Of a stretch of 64,000 bases of DNA, positions 1-8,983 are shown one piece after another. Each line of letters starts with the position of its first letter. Within the stretch, counting starts at the first letter, position 1. Below the pieces are notes generated by a model. It saw only the letters and a program-made list of their open reading frames with translations, searched no databases and was not told the DNA's origin. A program made the position numbers and the translations under genes. This DNA comes from Castellaniella sp044508625 (GTDB lineage Bacteria; Pseudomonadota; Gammaproteobacteria; Burkholderiales; Burkholderiaceae_B), in contig JBIQHJ010000011.1 in NCBI GenBank assembly GCA_044508625.1, forward strand, positions 10,452 to 74,451, given 5' to 3'.

Positions 1-501
1 TTCCACCCCGACCAGGATGATGGGGGCGGGCGGCTGCTTGAGCGTCTGGACCAGCGTGATGGCCTCGAAGACCTCGTCCAGCGTGCCGAATCCCCCCGGC
101 AGCACCACGTAGGCCAGGCTGTGCATGAAGAACGAGGCCTTGCGCGAGTTGAAATACTCGAAGTGCAGGCTGTCGGTCTGGTAGGGGTTGTCGCGTTTCT
201 CGCGGGGCAGGGTGATGTTGAGCCCGACGCTGCGTCCGCCCGCCTCGAAGGCGCCGCGGTTGGCGGCCTCCATCAGGCCGGGCCCGCCGCCGGCGATCAC
301 CGGCAGCCCGAGCTGGGCGATGCGCGCGCCGATCTCCATGCCGAGGTCGTAGAAAGGATGGCCCCGCGGGATGCGGGCGCTGCCAAAGATGCTGACGCCC
401 AGCCCGATATGGCGAAAAGCCTGAGCAGCCGTCCTCATCTCTGAGATAATCGTCTGAATCTGTTGTTCCGCCGATATCCGTGTCGTCTTATTGTTTGCCA
501 T
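1..501 (-). CDS. LOG family protein (TIGR00730 type), 3' end cut by window edge
   Basis: This is a Rossmann-fold protein of the LOG / putative lysine decarboxylase family. Characterised members hydrolyse nucleoside 5'-monophosphates such as AMP or cytokinin riboside monophosphate to base plus ribose 5-phosphate. Reading back from position 501 gives a continuous frame containing VSIFGSAR, then AGGGPGLMEAANRG, then VVLPGGFGTLDEVFEA. The last is the family's PGGxGTxxE nucleotide-binding and catalytic signature. The frame is still open at base 1, so the C-terminus is missing. Two starts are possible: ATG at 501, which shares the palindrome CATG (499-502) with the polA start on the other strand, or ATG at 438, which would leave 61 bp for promoters. 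The stretch 438-501 has low GC at third positions, which mildly favours 438. The family call is secure; the substrate is not known from sequence. Confidence 0.85.
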   Translation of the reverse strand, partial: MANNKTTRISAEQQIQTIISEMRTAAQAFRHIGLGVSIFGSARIPRGHPFYDLGMEIGARIAQLGLPVIAGGGPGLMEAANRGAFEAGGRSVGLNITLPREKRDNPYQTDSLHFEYFNSRKASFFMHSLAYVVLPGGFGTLDEVFEAITLVQTLKQPPAPIILVGVE

Positions 502-3223
502 GAAAAAAACCTTGTTGCTGGTGGATGGGTCGAGCTATCTGTATCGTGCCTATCATGCGATGCCCGATTTGCGCAATGCGCGGGGGGAGCCGACCGGGGC
601 CCTGTATGGCGTCATCTCCATGTTAAGGAGACTACTTGAGGATTACAAGGACAAGGCGGATTATGGCGCATGCGTGTTCGATGCGCCCGGCGGCTCGTTT
701 CGCGAGCAGTTGTATCCCGAATACAAGGCCCACCGTCCCTCCATGCCCGAGGACCTCCAGGCGCAGATCGCGCCCATCCACGAGGCGGCGGCGGCCCTGG
801 GCTGGACGGTGATCGCCCAGCCGGGCGTCGAGGCCGACGACGTGATCGGCACCCTGGCGCGGCAGGCGAGCGCCGAGGGCTTCCACACCATCATCTCGAC
901 CGGCGACAAGGACCTGGCCCAGCTCGTCGACGAGCATGTCGAGCTCATCAACACCATGTCGGGCGAGCGCCAGGACATCGAAGGGGTGATGCGCAAGTTC
1001 GGCGTCCCGCCCGGGCGCATCGTCGACTTCCTGATGCTGACCGGCGACACGGTCGACAACGTGCCCGGCGTCGACAAGGTCGGCCCCAAGACCGCGGCCA
1101 AGTGGCTGGCGACCTACGGCGACATCGACACGCTGGTGGCGCACGCCGACGAGCTCAACGGAGTGGCCGGGGCCAACCTGCGCGCGGCCCTGCCCCAGTT
1201 TCCCATGACCCGCGACCTGCTGACCGTCCGGCTGGACTGCGAGCTGCCGCCCGAGCTGCGGCCGCAGGCCCTGGGGCTCAGGGCGCCCGACCGGGATACG
1301 CTGCTGCGCCTCTACGAGGACTACGGCTTTCGCTCGTGGCTGCGCGAGGCCACCGGCGACCCGCGGCGCATCCCCGAGCAGGACGCCCGCATGGCCGCCC
1401 GGCCCGCCGAGGCGCCGGCCGGGATCGACTACCAGACCGTGCTCGACGTCGAGGCGCTCGACCGCTGGATCGAGCGCATCCGCGGGGCGGCGCTCACCGC
1501 GCTCGACACCGAGACCACCAGCCTGGACCCGATGGCCGCGCGCCTGGTCGGCCTTTCCCTGTCCGTCGAGGCCGGCCGCGCCTGCTACATCCCCATCGGC
1601 CATCGCGGGCCGGATGCGCCCGTGCAGCTCGCCCGCGAGCTGGTCCTCGAGCGGCTGCGGCCCTGGCTCGAGGATCCCGAGGCGCCCAAGCTGCTGCATC
1701 ACGCGAAATACGACGCGCACGTCCTGGCCAACGAGGGGGTGGCCCTGCGCGGCATCCGGCACGACACCATGCTGCAGGCCTACGTGCTCGAATCCCATCG
1801 GCGGGTCAACATGCAGGAACTCGGCCAGCGCTGGCTGGGACTGACCGGCACGACCTACGAGGACCTGTGCGGCAAGGGCGCCCGGCAGATCGGCTTCGAC
1901 GAGGTCGACCTCGAGCGCGCGGCGCACTACGCGGCCGAGGACGCGGACTTCACCATCCGCCTGCACCAGGTCCTCCATCCCAGGATCCAGGCCGACGAGA
2001 GGCTCGAGCGCATCTACCGGCTCGAGATCGAGACCTCCGAGGTCCTGACCACGATCGAGCGCAACGGCGTGGCCATCGACGCCGGTACCCTGGCCGCGCA
2101 GAGCCGCGAGCTCGGCCAGCAGATGATCGTGCTCGAGGGCGAGGCCCACGCCCTGGCCGGCCAGCCCTTCAACCTGAACTCGCCCAAGCAGCTCGGCGAG
2201 ATCCTGTTCCAGCGCATGCACCTCCCGGTGCTGCGCAAGACCGCCAGCGGCGCGCCCTCGACCGACGAGGACGTGCTGGGCCGCCTGGCGGCGGACTACC
2301 CGCTGCCCCGCCTGCTGCTCGAATACCGCAGCCTGGCCAAGCTCAAGTCCACCTACACCGACAAGCTGCCGCGCATGGTCGATCCCCGCAGCGGGCGGGT
2401 GCACACCCGCTACGCCCAGGCGGCGGTCGTCACCGGGCGCCTCGCCTCCTCGGATCCCAACCTGCAGAACATCCCCGTGCGCACGGCCGAGGGGCGCCGC
2501 GTGCGCGCCGCCTTCGTGTCCAGCCTGGGGCGCATCGTATCGGCCGACTACTCGCAGATCGAGCTGCGCGTCATGGCGCACGTCTCGGGCGACGAAAACC
2601 TCCAGCGGGCCTTCGCCGAGGGGCTGGACATCCACCGCGCGACGGCGGCGGAGGTGTTCGGCCTGCCCCTGGCCGAGGTCGGCCCCGACCAGCGCCGGGC
2701 CGCCAAGACCATCAATTTCGGGCTGATCTACGGCATGGGCGAATTCGGCCTGGCCTCCAACCTCGGCATCACGCGCGCCGCGGCCAAGGCCTACATCGAC
2801 CGCTACTTCATGCGCTACCCGGGCGTGGCGCGCTACATGGACGACATCCGCAAGCTCGCCCGCGAGCGGGGCTACGTAGAGACCGTGTTCGGGCGCCGGC
2901 TGCACTTTCCCGAGCTGTCCTCCGGCGCCAAGGGGCCGCGCGCGGCCGCGGCCGAGCGCGCCGCTATCAACGCGCCGATACAGGGCACGGCCGCCGACCT
3001 GATCAAGATGGCCATGGTGGCGGTGCAGCGCTGGCTGAATGACGAGGGCCTGCGCAGCCTGATGGTGATGCAGGTGCACGACGAGCTGGTGTTCGACGCG
3101 GCCGAGGACGAGGTCGAGCGGCTGCGCGCCCGGGTCCCCGCCCTGATGGCCGGGGTGGCCGAGTTGTCCGTGCCCCTGGTGGCCGAGGTCGGGGTGGGGG
3201 CGAACTGGGGCGAGGCGCACTGA
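500..3223 (+). CDS. polA: DNA polymerase I
   Basis: PolA fills gaps and removes RNA primers during lagging-strand synthesis and excision repair. The protein is 907 residues, the normal size. The N-terminal 290 residues form the 5'-3' flap exonuclease (VDGSSYLYRAYHAMP, EADDVIGTLA, STGDKDLAQLV). The 3'-5' proofreading domain keeps its acidic metal site (ALDTETTSLDP, about residue 335), so proofreading is probably active. The polymerase domain shows motif A (SADYSQIELR, about 681), the O-helix motif (RRAAKTINFGLIYG) and motif C (MQVHDELVFD, about 857). The first codons (ATGAAAAAAACC) are AT-rich compared with the rest. An in-frame TTG nine bases upstream is less likely to be the start because the ATG aligns with the usual KTLLLVDGSSYLYRA beginning. 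No strong Shine-Dalgarno is visible. GATAAT at 444-449 could be the -10. Confidence 0.97.
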   Translation: MKKTLLLVDGSSYLYRAYHAMPDLRNARGEPTGALYGVISMLRRLLEDYKDKADYGACVFDAPGGSFREQLYPEYKAHRPSMPEDLQAQIAPIHEAAAALGWTVIAQPGVEADDVIGTLARQASAEGFHTIISTGDKDLAQLVDEHVELINTMSGERQDIEGVMRKFGVPPGRIVDFLMLTGDTVDNVPGVDKVGPKTAAKWLATYGDIDTLVAHADELNGVAGANLRAALPQFPMTRDLLTVRLDCELPPELRPQALGLRAPDRDTLLRLYEDYGFRSWLREATGDPRRIPEQDARMAARPAEAPAGIDYQTVLDVEALDRWIERIRGAALTALDTETTSLDPMAARLVGLSLSVEAGRACYIPIGHRGPDAPVQLARELVLERLRPWLEDPEAPKLLHHAKYDAHVLANEGVALRGIRHDTMLQAYVLESHRRVNMQELGQRWLGLTGTTYEDLCGKGARQIGFDEVDLERAAHYAAEDADFTIRLHQVLHPRIQADERLERIYRLEIETSEVLTTIERNGVAIDAGTLAAQSRELGQQMIVLEGEAHALAGQPFNLNSPKQLGEILFQRMHLPVLRKTASGAPSTDEDVLGRLAADYPLPRLLLEYRSLAKLKSTYTDKLPRMVDPRSGRVHTRYAQAAVVTGRLASSDPNLQNIPVRTAEGRRVRAAFVSSLGRIVSADYSQIELRVMAHVSGDENLQRAFAEGLDIHRATAAEVFGLPLAEVGPDQRRAAKTINFGLIYGMGEFGLASNLGITRAAAKAYIDRYFMRYPGVARYMDDIRKLARERGYVETVFGRRLHFPELSSGAKGPRAAAAERAAINAPIQGTAADLIKMAMVAVQRWLNDEGLRSLMVMQVHDELVFDAAEDEVERLRARVPALMAGVAELSVPLVAEVGVGANWGEAH

Positions 3224-3259
3224 GCCGAGGCGCACCGAGCGCGGCGCCCATCCCCGGGC

Positions 3260-4921
3260 TCAGGGCGCGGGGTCGCGCAGGCGGTTGGGGCGCAGCTCGC
3301 CGTGGCGCTCGAGGACGGGATAGGCCGAGGCGTTGACCAGGTAGGCGTTCACGCTGCCGGCGTCGCGCAGGATGTCGAGGTAAAAGGCGCCGACCTCGGC
3401 GGCCTCGAGGCGCCCCGCCTGGATGCGCTCGATGTGGCGCTGGGCCGCCTCGGCCTCGAGCGCGCGGAAATAATCCTTTTCATAGGCCAGGCGCCGCGCG
3501 GTCTCGCGGTCGCCCGAGACGAACAGCGCGGCGGCCTGCTGCAGGTTGCGCCGCAGGCGCTCGAGGACGGCGTCCAGTTCCTGGCGCTGCGCGGCATCGA
3601 GGACCCAGTGCTTCCTGCGCAACTGCGCGGCGTGGCCGAGCAGGCCCATCCCCGACAGGCTGGCGGCGTGGGAGATGTTCATGGCAAAGGTCAGGATCGC
3701 CTTGAGGTACTGCTGGTCGTCCTGGCTGAGGGTTTCCTGGTCGAGCTTGGCCAGGTAGCCGGTGATCGACTGGTCGACCTGGTCGATGGCGCCGTTCAGG
3801 TAGCGGGCGTGGCTGCCGGCCTGGACGTTCTCGTTCAGCAGGGCCTCGCGCGTGGATTTCAGGGATTCCTGCAGCAGGTCGGTCAGCCGCAGGGCCTCGC
3901 GCGCGGCCTGGCCCAGCGCCACCGCCGGCACCTCGCGGGCCGAGGCCTCGAGGTAGATCGGGCGCGCCGGATCGTTGGGATCGCTGCGCTGCGGCAGCAG
4001 GCGCGTCAGCAGCCGCGCGTAGGGGTGCAGCAGCGGCAGGAAGCACGCGGCGGCCAGCACGTTGAACAGCACGTGGAAATTGGCCACCGCGTGGGCCGCG
4101 TCGCTGCCGAGCAGGCCCATGAGCCGGGGGGCCCAGGGCAGCGCCGCGAGGCCCAGCAGGCAGCCGGCCACGCGGGTGCCGAGATTGCCCAGGGGCAGGC
4201 GGCGCGAGGCGGGATTGTTGTCGCTGACGCCCTCGAGCACGGGGTTGATGGCGGTGCCCAGGTTGGCGCCCAGGACCAGCGCGTAGGCGAGCGCGGGCTG
4301 CGCCAGCCCGTGGTGCGCCAGCGACATGATGAGGATCACGACGGCCACGCTGGAGTGCGAGGCCCAGGCCAGGGCGGCGCTGGCGACCAGGGCCAGCACC
4401 GGGGTCTGCTCGAGGGCCTCCAGGGCCAGGGCGAGCAGCGGGGCGTTCTGAAGGGGCTCGAACATCGAGACGAGCCGGTCGAGGGCGAGCAGCAGCAGGC
4501 CCAGCCCCACCAGCGCCCGGCCCAGGTCGCGGGCGCGCCCCGGCATGTAGTGGCGGAACATCCAGACGCCCACGAGGATGAGGCCGGGGGCGAGGAAGGT
4601 CGGGTTGAAGGACAGCACCTGCACGATCAGCGTGGTGCCGACGTTGGCGCCCAGCATGGCGGCCAGCCCCGGCGCCAGGGCCACGAAGCCGCTGGAGGCC
4701 AGGCCGGCGATCATCAGGCCCGTGGCCGTGCTGCTCTGGATGGCGGCGGTGATCGCCAGCCCCGAGAGAAAGGCGCGCGGGGCGTCGCCCAGGGCGCGGG
4801 CGAGCCATATTCCCAGCGCCTTGCCGTAGGCGCGCTGGACGCCGGTCTGCACCATGTGCACGCCCCACAGGAGCAGTGCGACATAGCCGCCGAAGTTGAG
4901 GATGACCTGGATTTCCTTCAT
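3260..4921 (-). CDS. Na+/phosphate cotransporter family protein with C-terminal PhoU-like domain
   Basis: This predicted inner-membrane Na/Pi symporter (SLC34/YjbB type) has 553 residues. The first 330 or so hold many hydrophobic helices in two inverted repeats, each with the family's QSSTATG or SHSSVAVV motif. Examples are AIQSSTATGLMIAGL, MLGANVGTTLIVQ, and later LGANLGTAINP. The C-terminal part from about residue 350 is soluble and helical (REALRLTDLLQESLKSTREALL and onward) and resembles PhoU, as in many bacterial Na/Pi proteins. I chose the ATG at 4921, which begins MKEIQVILNFGGYVALLLWG. Upstream in-frame codons would run into the htpX region and are proline/arginine-rich. It is the second gene of an htpX-led minus-strand pair, 76 bp downstream. 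It may export phosphate rather than import it, as reported for E. coli YjbB. Confidence 0.88.
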   Translation of the reverse strand: MKEIQVILNFGGYVALLLWGVHMVQTGVQRAYGKALGIWLARALGDAPRAFLSGLAITAAIQSSTATGLMIAGLASSGFVALAPGLAAMLGANVGTTLIVQVLSFNPTFLAPGLILVGVWMFRHYMPGRARDLGRALVGLGLLLLALDRLVSMFEPLQNAPLLALALEALEQTPVLALVASAALAWASHSSVAVVILIMSLAHHGLAQPALAYALVLGANLGTAINPVLEGVSDNNPASRRLPLGNLGTRVAGCLLGLAALPWAPRLMGLLGSDAAHAVANFHVLFNVLAAACFLPLLHPYARLLTRLLPQRSDPNDPARPIYLEASAREVPAVALGQAAREALRLTDLLQESLKSTREALLNENVQAGSHARYLNGAIDQVDQSITGYLAKLDQETLSQDDQQYLKAILTFAMNISHAASLSGMGLLGHAAQLRRKHWVLDAAQRQELDAVLERLRRNLQQAAALFVSGDRETARRLAYEKDYFRALEAEAAQRHIERIQAGRLEAAEVGAFYLDILRDAGSVNAYLVNASAYPVLERHGELRPNRLRDPAP

Positions 4922-4997
4922 CGTGCGCGGGAGGCGGGGACGCCCGTCCGGGAGGGTCGGCCGGCCATCCCCGCCTCGCTCCGGCGGCTCGCGCCGC

Positions 4998-5876
4998 CTA
5001 TTGCCGGCCCAGTTGGCGCAGCGCCTCGATGCGGGCCTCGATGGGAGGATGCGAGGCAAAGAGGGCGCCGATCGCGTTGCCCGAGATGCCCGAGGCCTGG
5101 AACGACTTGGGCAGCTCGCCCGGCTGCATCCCGCCCAGGCGGGCGAGCGCGTGGATCATCGGCTCGCGCGCGCCCAGCAGGCGGGCCGATCCGGCGTCGG
5201 CGCGGAACTCGCGCCGGCGCGAGAACCAGGCCACGATGATGGAGGCGAGGACGCCGAAGAATATCTCGCAGACGATGACGGTGAGGTAGTAGCCCATCCC
5301 CACGTCCCGGTCGTTCTTGAGGATGGCGCGGTCGACGAAGTAGCCGACGATGCGCGAGAGGAATATCACGAAGGTGTTGACCACGCCCTGGATCAGGGTC
5401 AGGGTCACCATGTCGCCGTTGGCGATGTGGGCGACCTCGTGGCCCAGCACCGCCGTGACCTCCTCCTCGGTCATGGAGGACAGCAGGCCGGTCGAGACTG
5501 CCACCAGCGAGTCGTTGCGGAAGGCCCCCGTGGCGAAGGCGTTGGGCTCGCCCTCGTAGATGGCGACCTCGGGGCGGCCGATGCCGGCGCGGTCGGCGAG
5601 CTGGTGCACCGTGTCGACCAGCCAGGCCTCGCGGGCGTTGCGCGGCGCGCGCGGGTCGATCACGTGGGCGCCGGTGCTCATTTTCGCCATCCATTTGCTG
5701 GTCAGCAGCGAGATGAACGCGCCCACGAAGCCGACCAGGCCGGAAAAGATCAGCAACTGGGTCGGATCGATGCCGTTGGCGGTGAGGTAGCGGCCGACCC
5801 CCAGGATGTTCATGGTGATGCTGAGCACCAGCATGACCGCCAGGTTGGTGGCCAGGAACAGGATGATTCTTTTCAT
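4998..5876 (-). CDS. htpX: Membrane zinc metalloprotease HtpX
   Basis: HtpX is an M48-family inner-membrane protease that degrades misfolded membrane proteins together with FtsH. The 292-residue protein has two N-terminal membrane helices (RIILFLATNLAVMLVLSITM and LLIFSGLVGFVGAFISLL). The zinc motif HEVAH is followed by a third and fourth helix region (LIQGVVNTFVIFLSRIVGYF, LTVIVCEIFFGVLASIIVAWF). The third zinc ligand lies in RRREFRADAGSA, and the C-terminus reads ALFASHPPIEARIEAL. Length matches E. coli HtpX (293). The start ATG at 5876 has a GGGG purine run about 10 bases upstream. The gene is divergent from the DMT transporter; the roughly 90 bp between them must carry both promoters. Confidence 0.97.
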   Translation of the reverse strand: MKRIILFLATNLAVMLVLSITMNILGVGRYLTANGIDPTQLLIFSGLVGFVGAFISLLTSKWMAKMSTGAHVIDPRAPRNAREAWLVDTVHQLADRAGIGRPEVAIYEGEPNAFATGAFRNDSLVAVSTGLLSSMTEEEVTAVLGHEVAHIANGDMVTLTLIQGVVNTFVIFLSRIVGYFVDRAILKNDRDVGMGYYLTVIVCEIFFGVLASIIVAWFSRRREFRADAGSARLLGAREPMIHALARLGGMQPGELPKSFQASGISGNAIGALFASHPPIEARIEALRQLGRQ

Positions 5877-5920
5877 GAAATTGAACCCCGCGGGAAAACG
5901 ATGACGCGATAGCCAAAGTG

Positions 5921-5926
5921 TATAGT
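5921..5926 (+). promoter_or_regulatory. Possible -10 element (TATAGT) for the DMT transporter gene
   Basis: TATAGT lies 42 bp before the proposed ATG of the exporter, in the AT-richer htpX/DMT divergent gap. No convincing -35 is visible at 16-18 bp spacing, so this is a weak assignment. Confidence 0.3.
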
Positions 5927-5967
5927 ATCGACTTCCTGGTTTGTGTTCTCCGCGACGTACGACGAGC

Positions 5968-6873
5968 ATGCAGTCATTGTGGATGTTGTTGGCGTGCGCC
6001 ATGTTCGCGATCATGGGCGCGTTTGTGAAAGTGGCTGCGGACCTGGGCGCGAGCCTGCCCGAGATCGTCCTCTTTCGCGGGATCCCCTCCGTGCTGCTGC
6101 TGCTCGTCTGGGCGCGGGCCACCCGGCGCACCCTGCGGCCCCATAGCTGGCGCCTGCACGTCTGGCGCAATGTCAGCGGCATCGCCTCCATGTGGCTGGG
6201 TTTTTTCGCGCTGTCACACCTGCCGCTGCCCACCGCCATCAGCCTGAACTACACCGCGCCGCTGTTCATCGCCGGCTGGATGCTCGTCTGGGGCGGATCC
6301 CAGCGCGATCCCGTGCGCATCCTGGCGGTGCTGGCCGGCTTCCTCGGGGTGCTGGGCGTGCTGCGCCCCAGCATCGAGCGCGACCAGTGGTTCGCCGCGC
6401 TGATGGGGCTGGGCGCGGGCGCGCTGGCGGCGGTGGCCATGATGCAGATCCGCCAGCTCGGCCGGCTGGGCGAGCCCGAGTGGCGCACAGTGCTGCTGTT
6501 TTCCATCGGCGTGTGCGCGAGCGGGCTGGCGGGGCAGGGGATGCTGGGCTGGCGCATGCCGGACGCGCCGACGGTGGGCGCGCTGGCCGCCCTGGGCAGC
6601 GCCGGCCTGGTCGGGCAGCTCGCCATGACCCGGGCCTTCGGCCTGGGCTCGACGCTGTTGACGGCGGCGCTGCAGTACACCACCATCATCTTTGCCGCCC
6701 TGATCGGGGTCGTGTTCTGGGGCGACCGTCCCGCGATCCTCGCCTGGGCCGGCATGGCCCTGATCATCGGGTCGGGCCTGCTGTCGATCTGGCGCACGTA
6801 CACCGAAGGGCGGATCCTGCGCGGTGCCGGATCGTCCCCATCCACGACCGCCCAGGAGGTGCGACAGCCATGA
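5968..6873 (+). CDS. DMT superfamily (EamA) inner-membrane transporter
   Basis: This is a predicted drug/metabolite exporter of the 10-helix EamA type. The 301 residues show ten hydrophobic segments in two homologous halves, with loops such as LFRGIPSVLLLLVWARATRR. The first-repeat signature SLNYTAPLFIAGW and the second-half motif ALQYTTIIFAALIGVVFWGD are typical of YdcZ/RhaT-like DMT proteins. I chose ATG at 5968 (MQSLWMLLACAMFAIMGAF) because it opens directly into the first helix. The TTG at 5941 adds only a short polar stretch. The stop overlaps the ATG of the following sulfurtransferase by four bases (ATGA), so the two genes are probably translationally coupled. The substrate cannot be inferred. 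Confidence 0.88.
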   Translation: MQSLWMLLACAMFAIMGAFVKVAADLGASLPEIVLFRGIPSVLLLLVWARATRRTLRPHSWRLHVWRNVSGIASMWLGFFALSHLPLPTAISLNYTAPLFIAGWMLVWGGSQRDPVRILAVLAGFLGVLGVLRPSIERDQWFAALMGLGAGALAAVAMMQIRQLGRLGEPEWRTVLLFSIGVCASGLAGQGMLGWRMPDAPTVGALAALGSAGLVGQLAMTRAFGLGSTLLTAALQYTTIIFAALIGVVFWGDRPAILAWAGMALIIGSGLLSIWRTYTEGRILRGAGSSPSTTAQEVRQP

Positions 6874-7736
6874 AAGCCCTATTGATCCAAGCCGACGAGC
6901 TGCGCGAGCGGCTGGCCAGGCCCGGCTGCCTGGTGTTCGACGTCCGCCACGACCTGGCCGACCACGCGGCGGGCCGGCGGGCCTACGAGGCCGGGCACAT
7001 CCCCGGGGCGCTCCATCTCGACACCGAGGACCAGCTCAGCGCGCCGCGCACGGGCCGCAACGGCCGGCATCCGCTGCCCGAGCGCGGCGAGTTCGCCGCC
7101 CTGATGCGCTCGCAGGGCCTGACGGCGCGCTCCGACGTGGTGGTCTACGACGGCGGCAACGGCATGTTCGCCGTCCGCCTGTGGTGGATGCTGCGCTGGC
7201 TGGGGCACGAGTCCGTGGCGGTGCTCGACGGCGGCTGGGCGGCGTGGCTGGCCGCGGGGGGAGAGTCCCAGGCGGGCTGGCGGGATCCGGCCCTCAGCGA
7301 GGCCCAGGCCATCCAGGCGACGGTGCTCTCGGGCAAGCCCTCGATGCCCCTGGTGGATGCGCGCTCGGTGCTGGCGAATCTCGACGAGCCGCGCTTCACC
7401 GTGCTGGACGCGCGGGCCGCCGATCGCTTCAGCGGCGAGGCCGAGACCATCGATCCGGTGGGCGGGCACATCCCGGGCGCGCTGAACCGCCCCTTCCAGG
7501 ATAATCTCGGCCCCGACGGGCGCTTCAAGCCGGCGGCGATCCTGCGCGCCGAGTTCGAGGCCCTGCTGGGCGACCGCCTGGACCGCGGCGTGGTCCACCA
7601 GTGCGGCTCGGGCATCACGGCCTGCCACAACCTGTTTGCCATGGAGCTCGCCGGCCTGCGGGGCTCGGCCCTGTATCCCGGCTCATGGAGCGAATGGTGC
7701 TGCGATCCCGCGCGCCCCGTGGCCCGGGGCGCGTGA
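6870..7736 (+). CDS. Sulfurtransferase, 3-mercaptopyruvate sulfurtransferase/rhodanese type
   Basis: This 288-residue protein has two tandem rhodanese domains. The first is inactive-like (VFDVRHDLADHAAGRRAYEAGHIPGALHLD). The second is catalytic, with Cys245 in CGSGITA. The CGSG(I/V)TA loop is the mark of 3-mercaptopyruvate sulfurtransferases (SseA). True thiosulfate rhodaneses carry CRKGVTA, so mercaptopyruvate is the likelier sulfur donor. The second domain retains GHIPGALNRPFQDNLGPDGRFK, a typical SseA segment. A strong Shine-Dalgarno AGGAGGT (6854-6860) lies just upstream of the ATG, inside the end of the DMT gene. The convergent Rieske gene ends 7 bp beyond the stop. Confidence 0.92.
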   Translation: MKALLIQADELRERLARPGCLVFDVRHDLADHAAGRRAYEAGHIPGALHLDTEDQLSAPRTGRNGRHPLPERGEFAALMRSQGLTARSDVVVYDGGNGMFAVRLWWMLRWLGHESVAVLDGGWAAWLAAGGESQAGWRDPALSEAQAIQATVLSGKPSMPLVDARSVLANLDEPRFTVLDARAADRFSGEAETIDPVGGHIPGALNRPFQDNLGPDGRFKPAAILRAEFEALLGDRLDRGVVHQCGSGITACHNLFAMELAGLRGSALYPGSWSEWCCDPARPVARGA

Positions 7737-7743
7737 GCGGGAT

Positions 7744-8877
7744 TCACTCGTCCATCATGCGGCGATACCAGGCGTGGAAGTGCTCCATGCCGTCCTCGAG
7801 GGGGCTCTGGTAGGGGCCCGCCTCGTCGGCGCCGCGGCGCATGAGCGCCAGGCGCCCCGCGTCCATGCGCTCGCCGATCTCGTCGTCCTCGATGGCGGTC
7901 TCCATGTAGGCCGCGCGCTGCGCCTCGATGAACTCGCGCTCGAAGGCGACGATGTCCTCGGGGTAGTAGAACTCGATGATGTTGACGGTCTCGCGGGGGC
8001 TCACCGGGTGCAGCGTCGACAGGACCAGGACGTGGGGATAGACCTCGATCATGTGGGTGGGAAAGTACGTCACCCAGATGGCGCCGAATTCCGGCGCGAC
8101 GCCCGAGCGGTACTGCAGCAGGCGGTCGTGCCACTGGCCGTAGACGTCGGTGCCGGGCTGGCCCAGCGCCTGGTGGATGCCCACGCGCTGCATGCTGTGG
8201 AACTCGCCGAAGTCCCAGGCCAGGTCGTCGCAGGTGACGAAGCGCCCCAGGCCCGGATGGAAGGGGCCGACGTGGTAGTCCTCGAGGTAGACCTCGATGA
8301 AGGTCTTCCAGTTGTAGTGGCAGCGATGCACCTCGACGTGGTCCAGGACGTAGTCCGAGAAATCGAAGGCCGGCGACTCGAAGACCGCGCCGAGGTCGGC
8401 CAGCGGGTCGCGCGGGCCCTCGAACAGCAGGCCGTGGCAGTCGCGCAGCGGGTATTCCTGGAGGTGCAGCCCGGGGTTTTCGGGGAACAGCGGCGCGCCC
8501 AGCAGCCGGCCGCGCGGGTCGTAGGTCCAGCGATGGATGGGGCACACGATGTTGCCGCCGGTGGCGCACAGCGAGCCGCTGGCGCAGGCCGGGTCCTCGC
8601 CGCGCTGGGCGCCCAGCATGAGGGCCTGGCGGTGGCGGCAGACGTTGGACAGCAGGCGCACGCCCTGCGCATCGCGCAGCAGCACCCGGCCGCCGCCCTC
8701 GTGGACGAGCGTGCGCCAGTCCCCCGGCTCGGGAACCATCTTCTGGTGGCCGACGTAGAGGGCGCTGCGTGCGAATATCCTGGCGCGTTCGCGTTCGAGG
8801 ACCGCCTCGTCGAAGTAGCAATGGGCGGATAGCTGAGTCACGGCGTCGACCGTGGGTTGACCGAGTGGATTGGCCAT
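7744..8877 (-). CDS. Rieske non-heme iron oxygenase, alpha subunit (ring-hydroxylating dioxygenase family)
   Basis: This 377-residue protein has an N-terminal Rieske [2Fe-2S] domain and a C-terminal SRPBCC catalytic domain with mononuclear iron. The cluster ligands are visible as CRH followed by CPIH. The spacing between the pairs is 29 residues instead of the usual 15-18, and the insert itself holds two extra Cys (DPACASGSLCATGG). The iron site is EDYHVGPFHPG (His-x4-His), about residue 220. The start at 8877 has GGGGGAA as Shine-Dalgarno. No reductase or ferredoxin partner is adjacent. From memory, relatives of this family sit beside ispA-dxs in other Burkholderiales, but their substrate is unknown; a choline/carnitine-like or aromatic substrate is possible. 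It is divergent from xseB across a 199-bp gap. Confidence 0.88.
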   Translation of the reverse strand: MANPLGQPTVDAVTQLSAHCYFDEAVLERERARIFARSALYVGHQKMVPEPGDWRTLVHEGGGRVLLRDAQGVRLLSNVCRHRQALMLGAQRGEDPACASGSLCATGGNIVCPIHRWTYDPRGRLLGAPLFPENPGLHLQEYPLRDCHGLLFEGPRDPLADLGAVFESPAFDFSDYVLDHVEVHRCHYNWKTFIEVYLEDYHVGPFHPGLGRFVTCDDLAWDFGEFHSMQRVGIHQALGQPGTDVYGQWHDRLLQYRSGVAPEFGAIWVTYFPTHMIEVYPHVLVLSTLHPVSPRETVNIIEFYYPEDIVAFEREFIEAQRAAYMETAIEDDEIGERMDAGRLALMRRGADEAGPYQSPLEDGMEHFHAWYRRMMDE

Positions 8878-8983
8878 GATTCCCCCCGCAAAGATGAAAA
8901 CGGTCGCCAGGCCGCCGGGGCCGCGCCGCTGCGAAGAAAAAATCGGAGTGACCGGAGGTTTTCCGAAAAAGGTCCGAAATTGT

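Noticed and set aside
632..3235. 867-codon open frame antisense to polA
   Set aside because: PolA motifs run through the whole plus strand. The antisense frame is an effect of high GC with few stops, and its product is His/Gly/Leu-rich with no domain.
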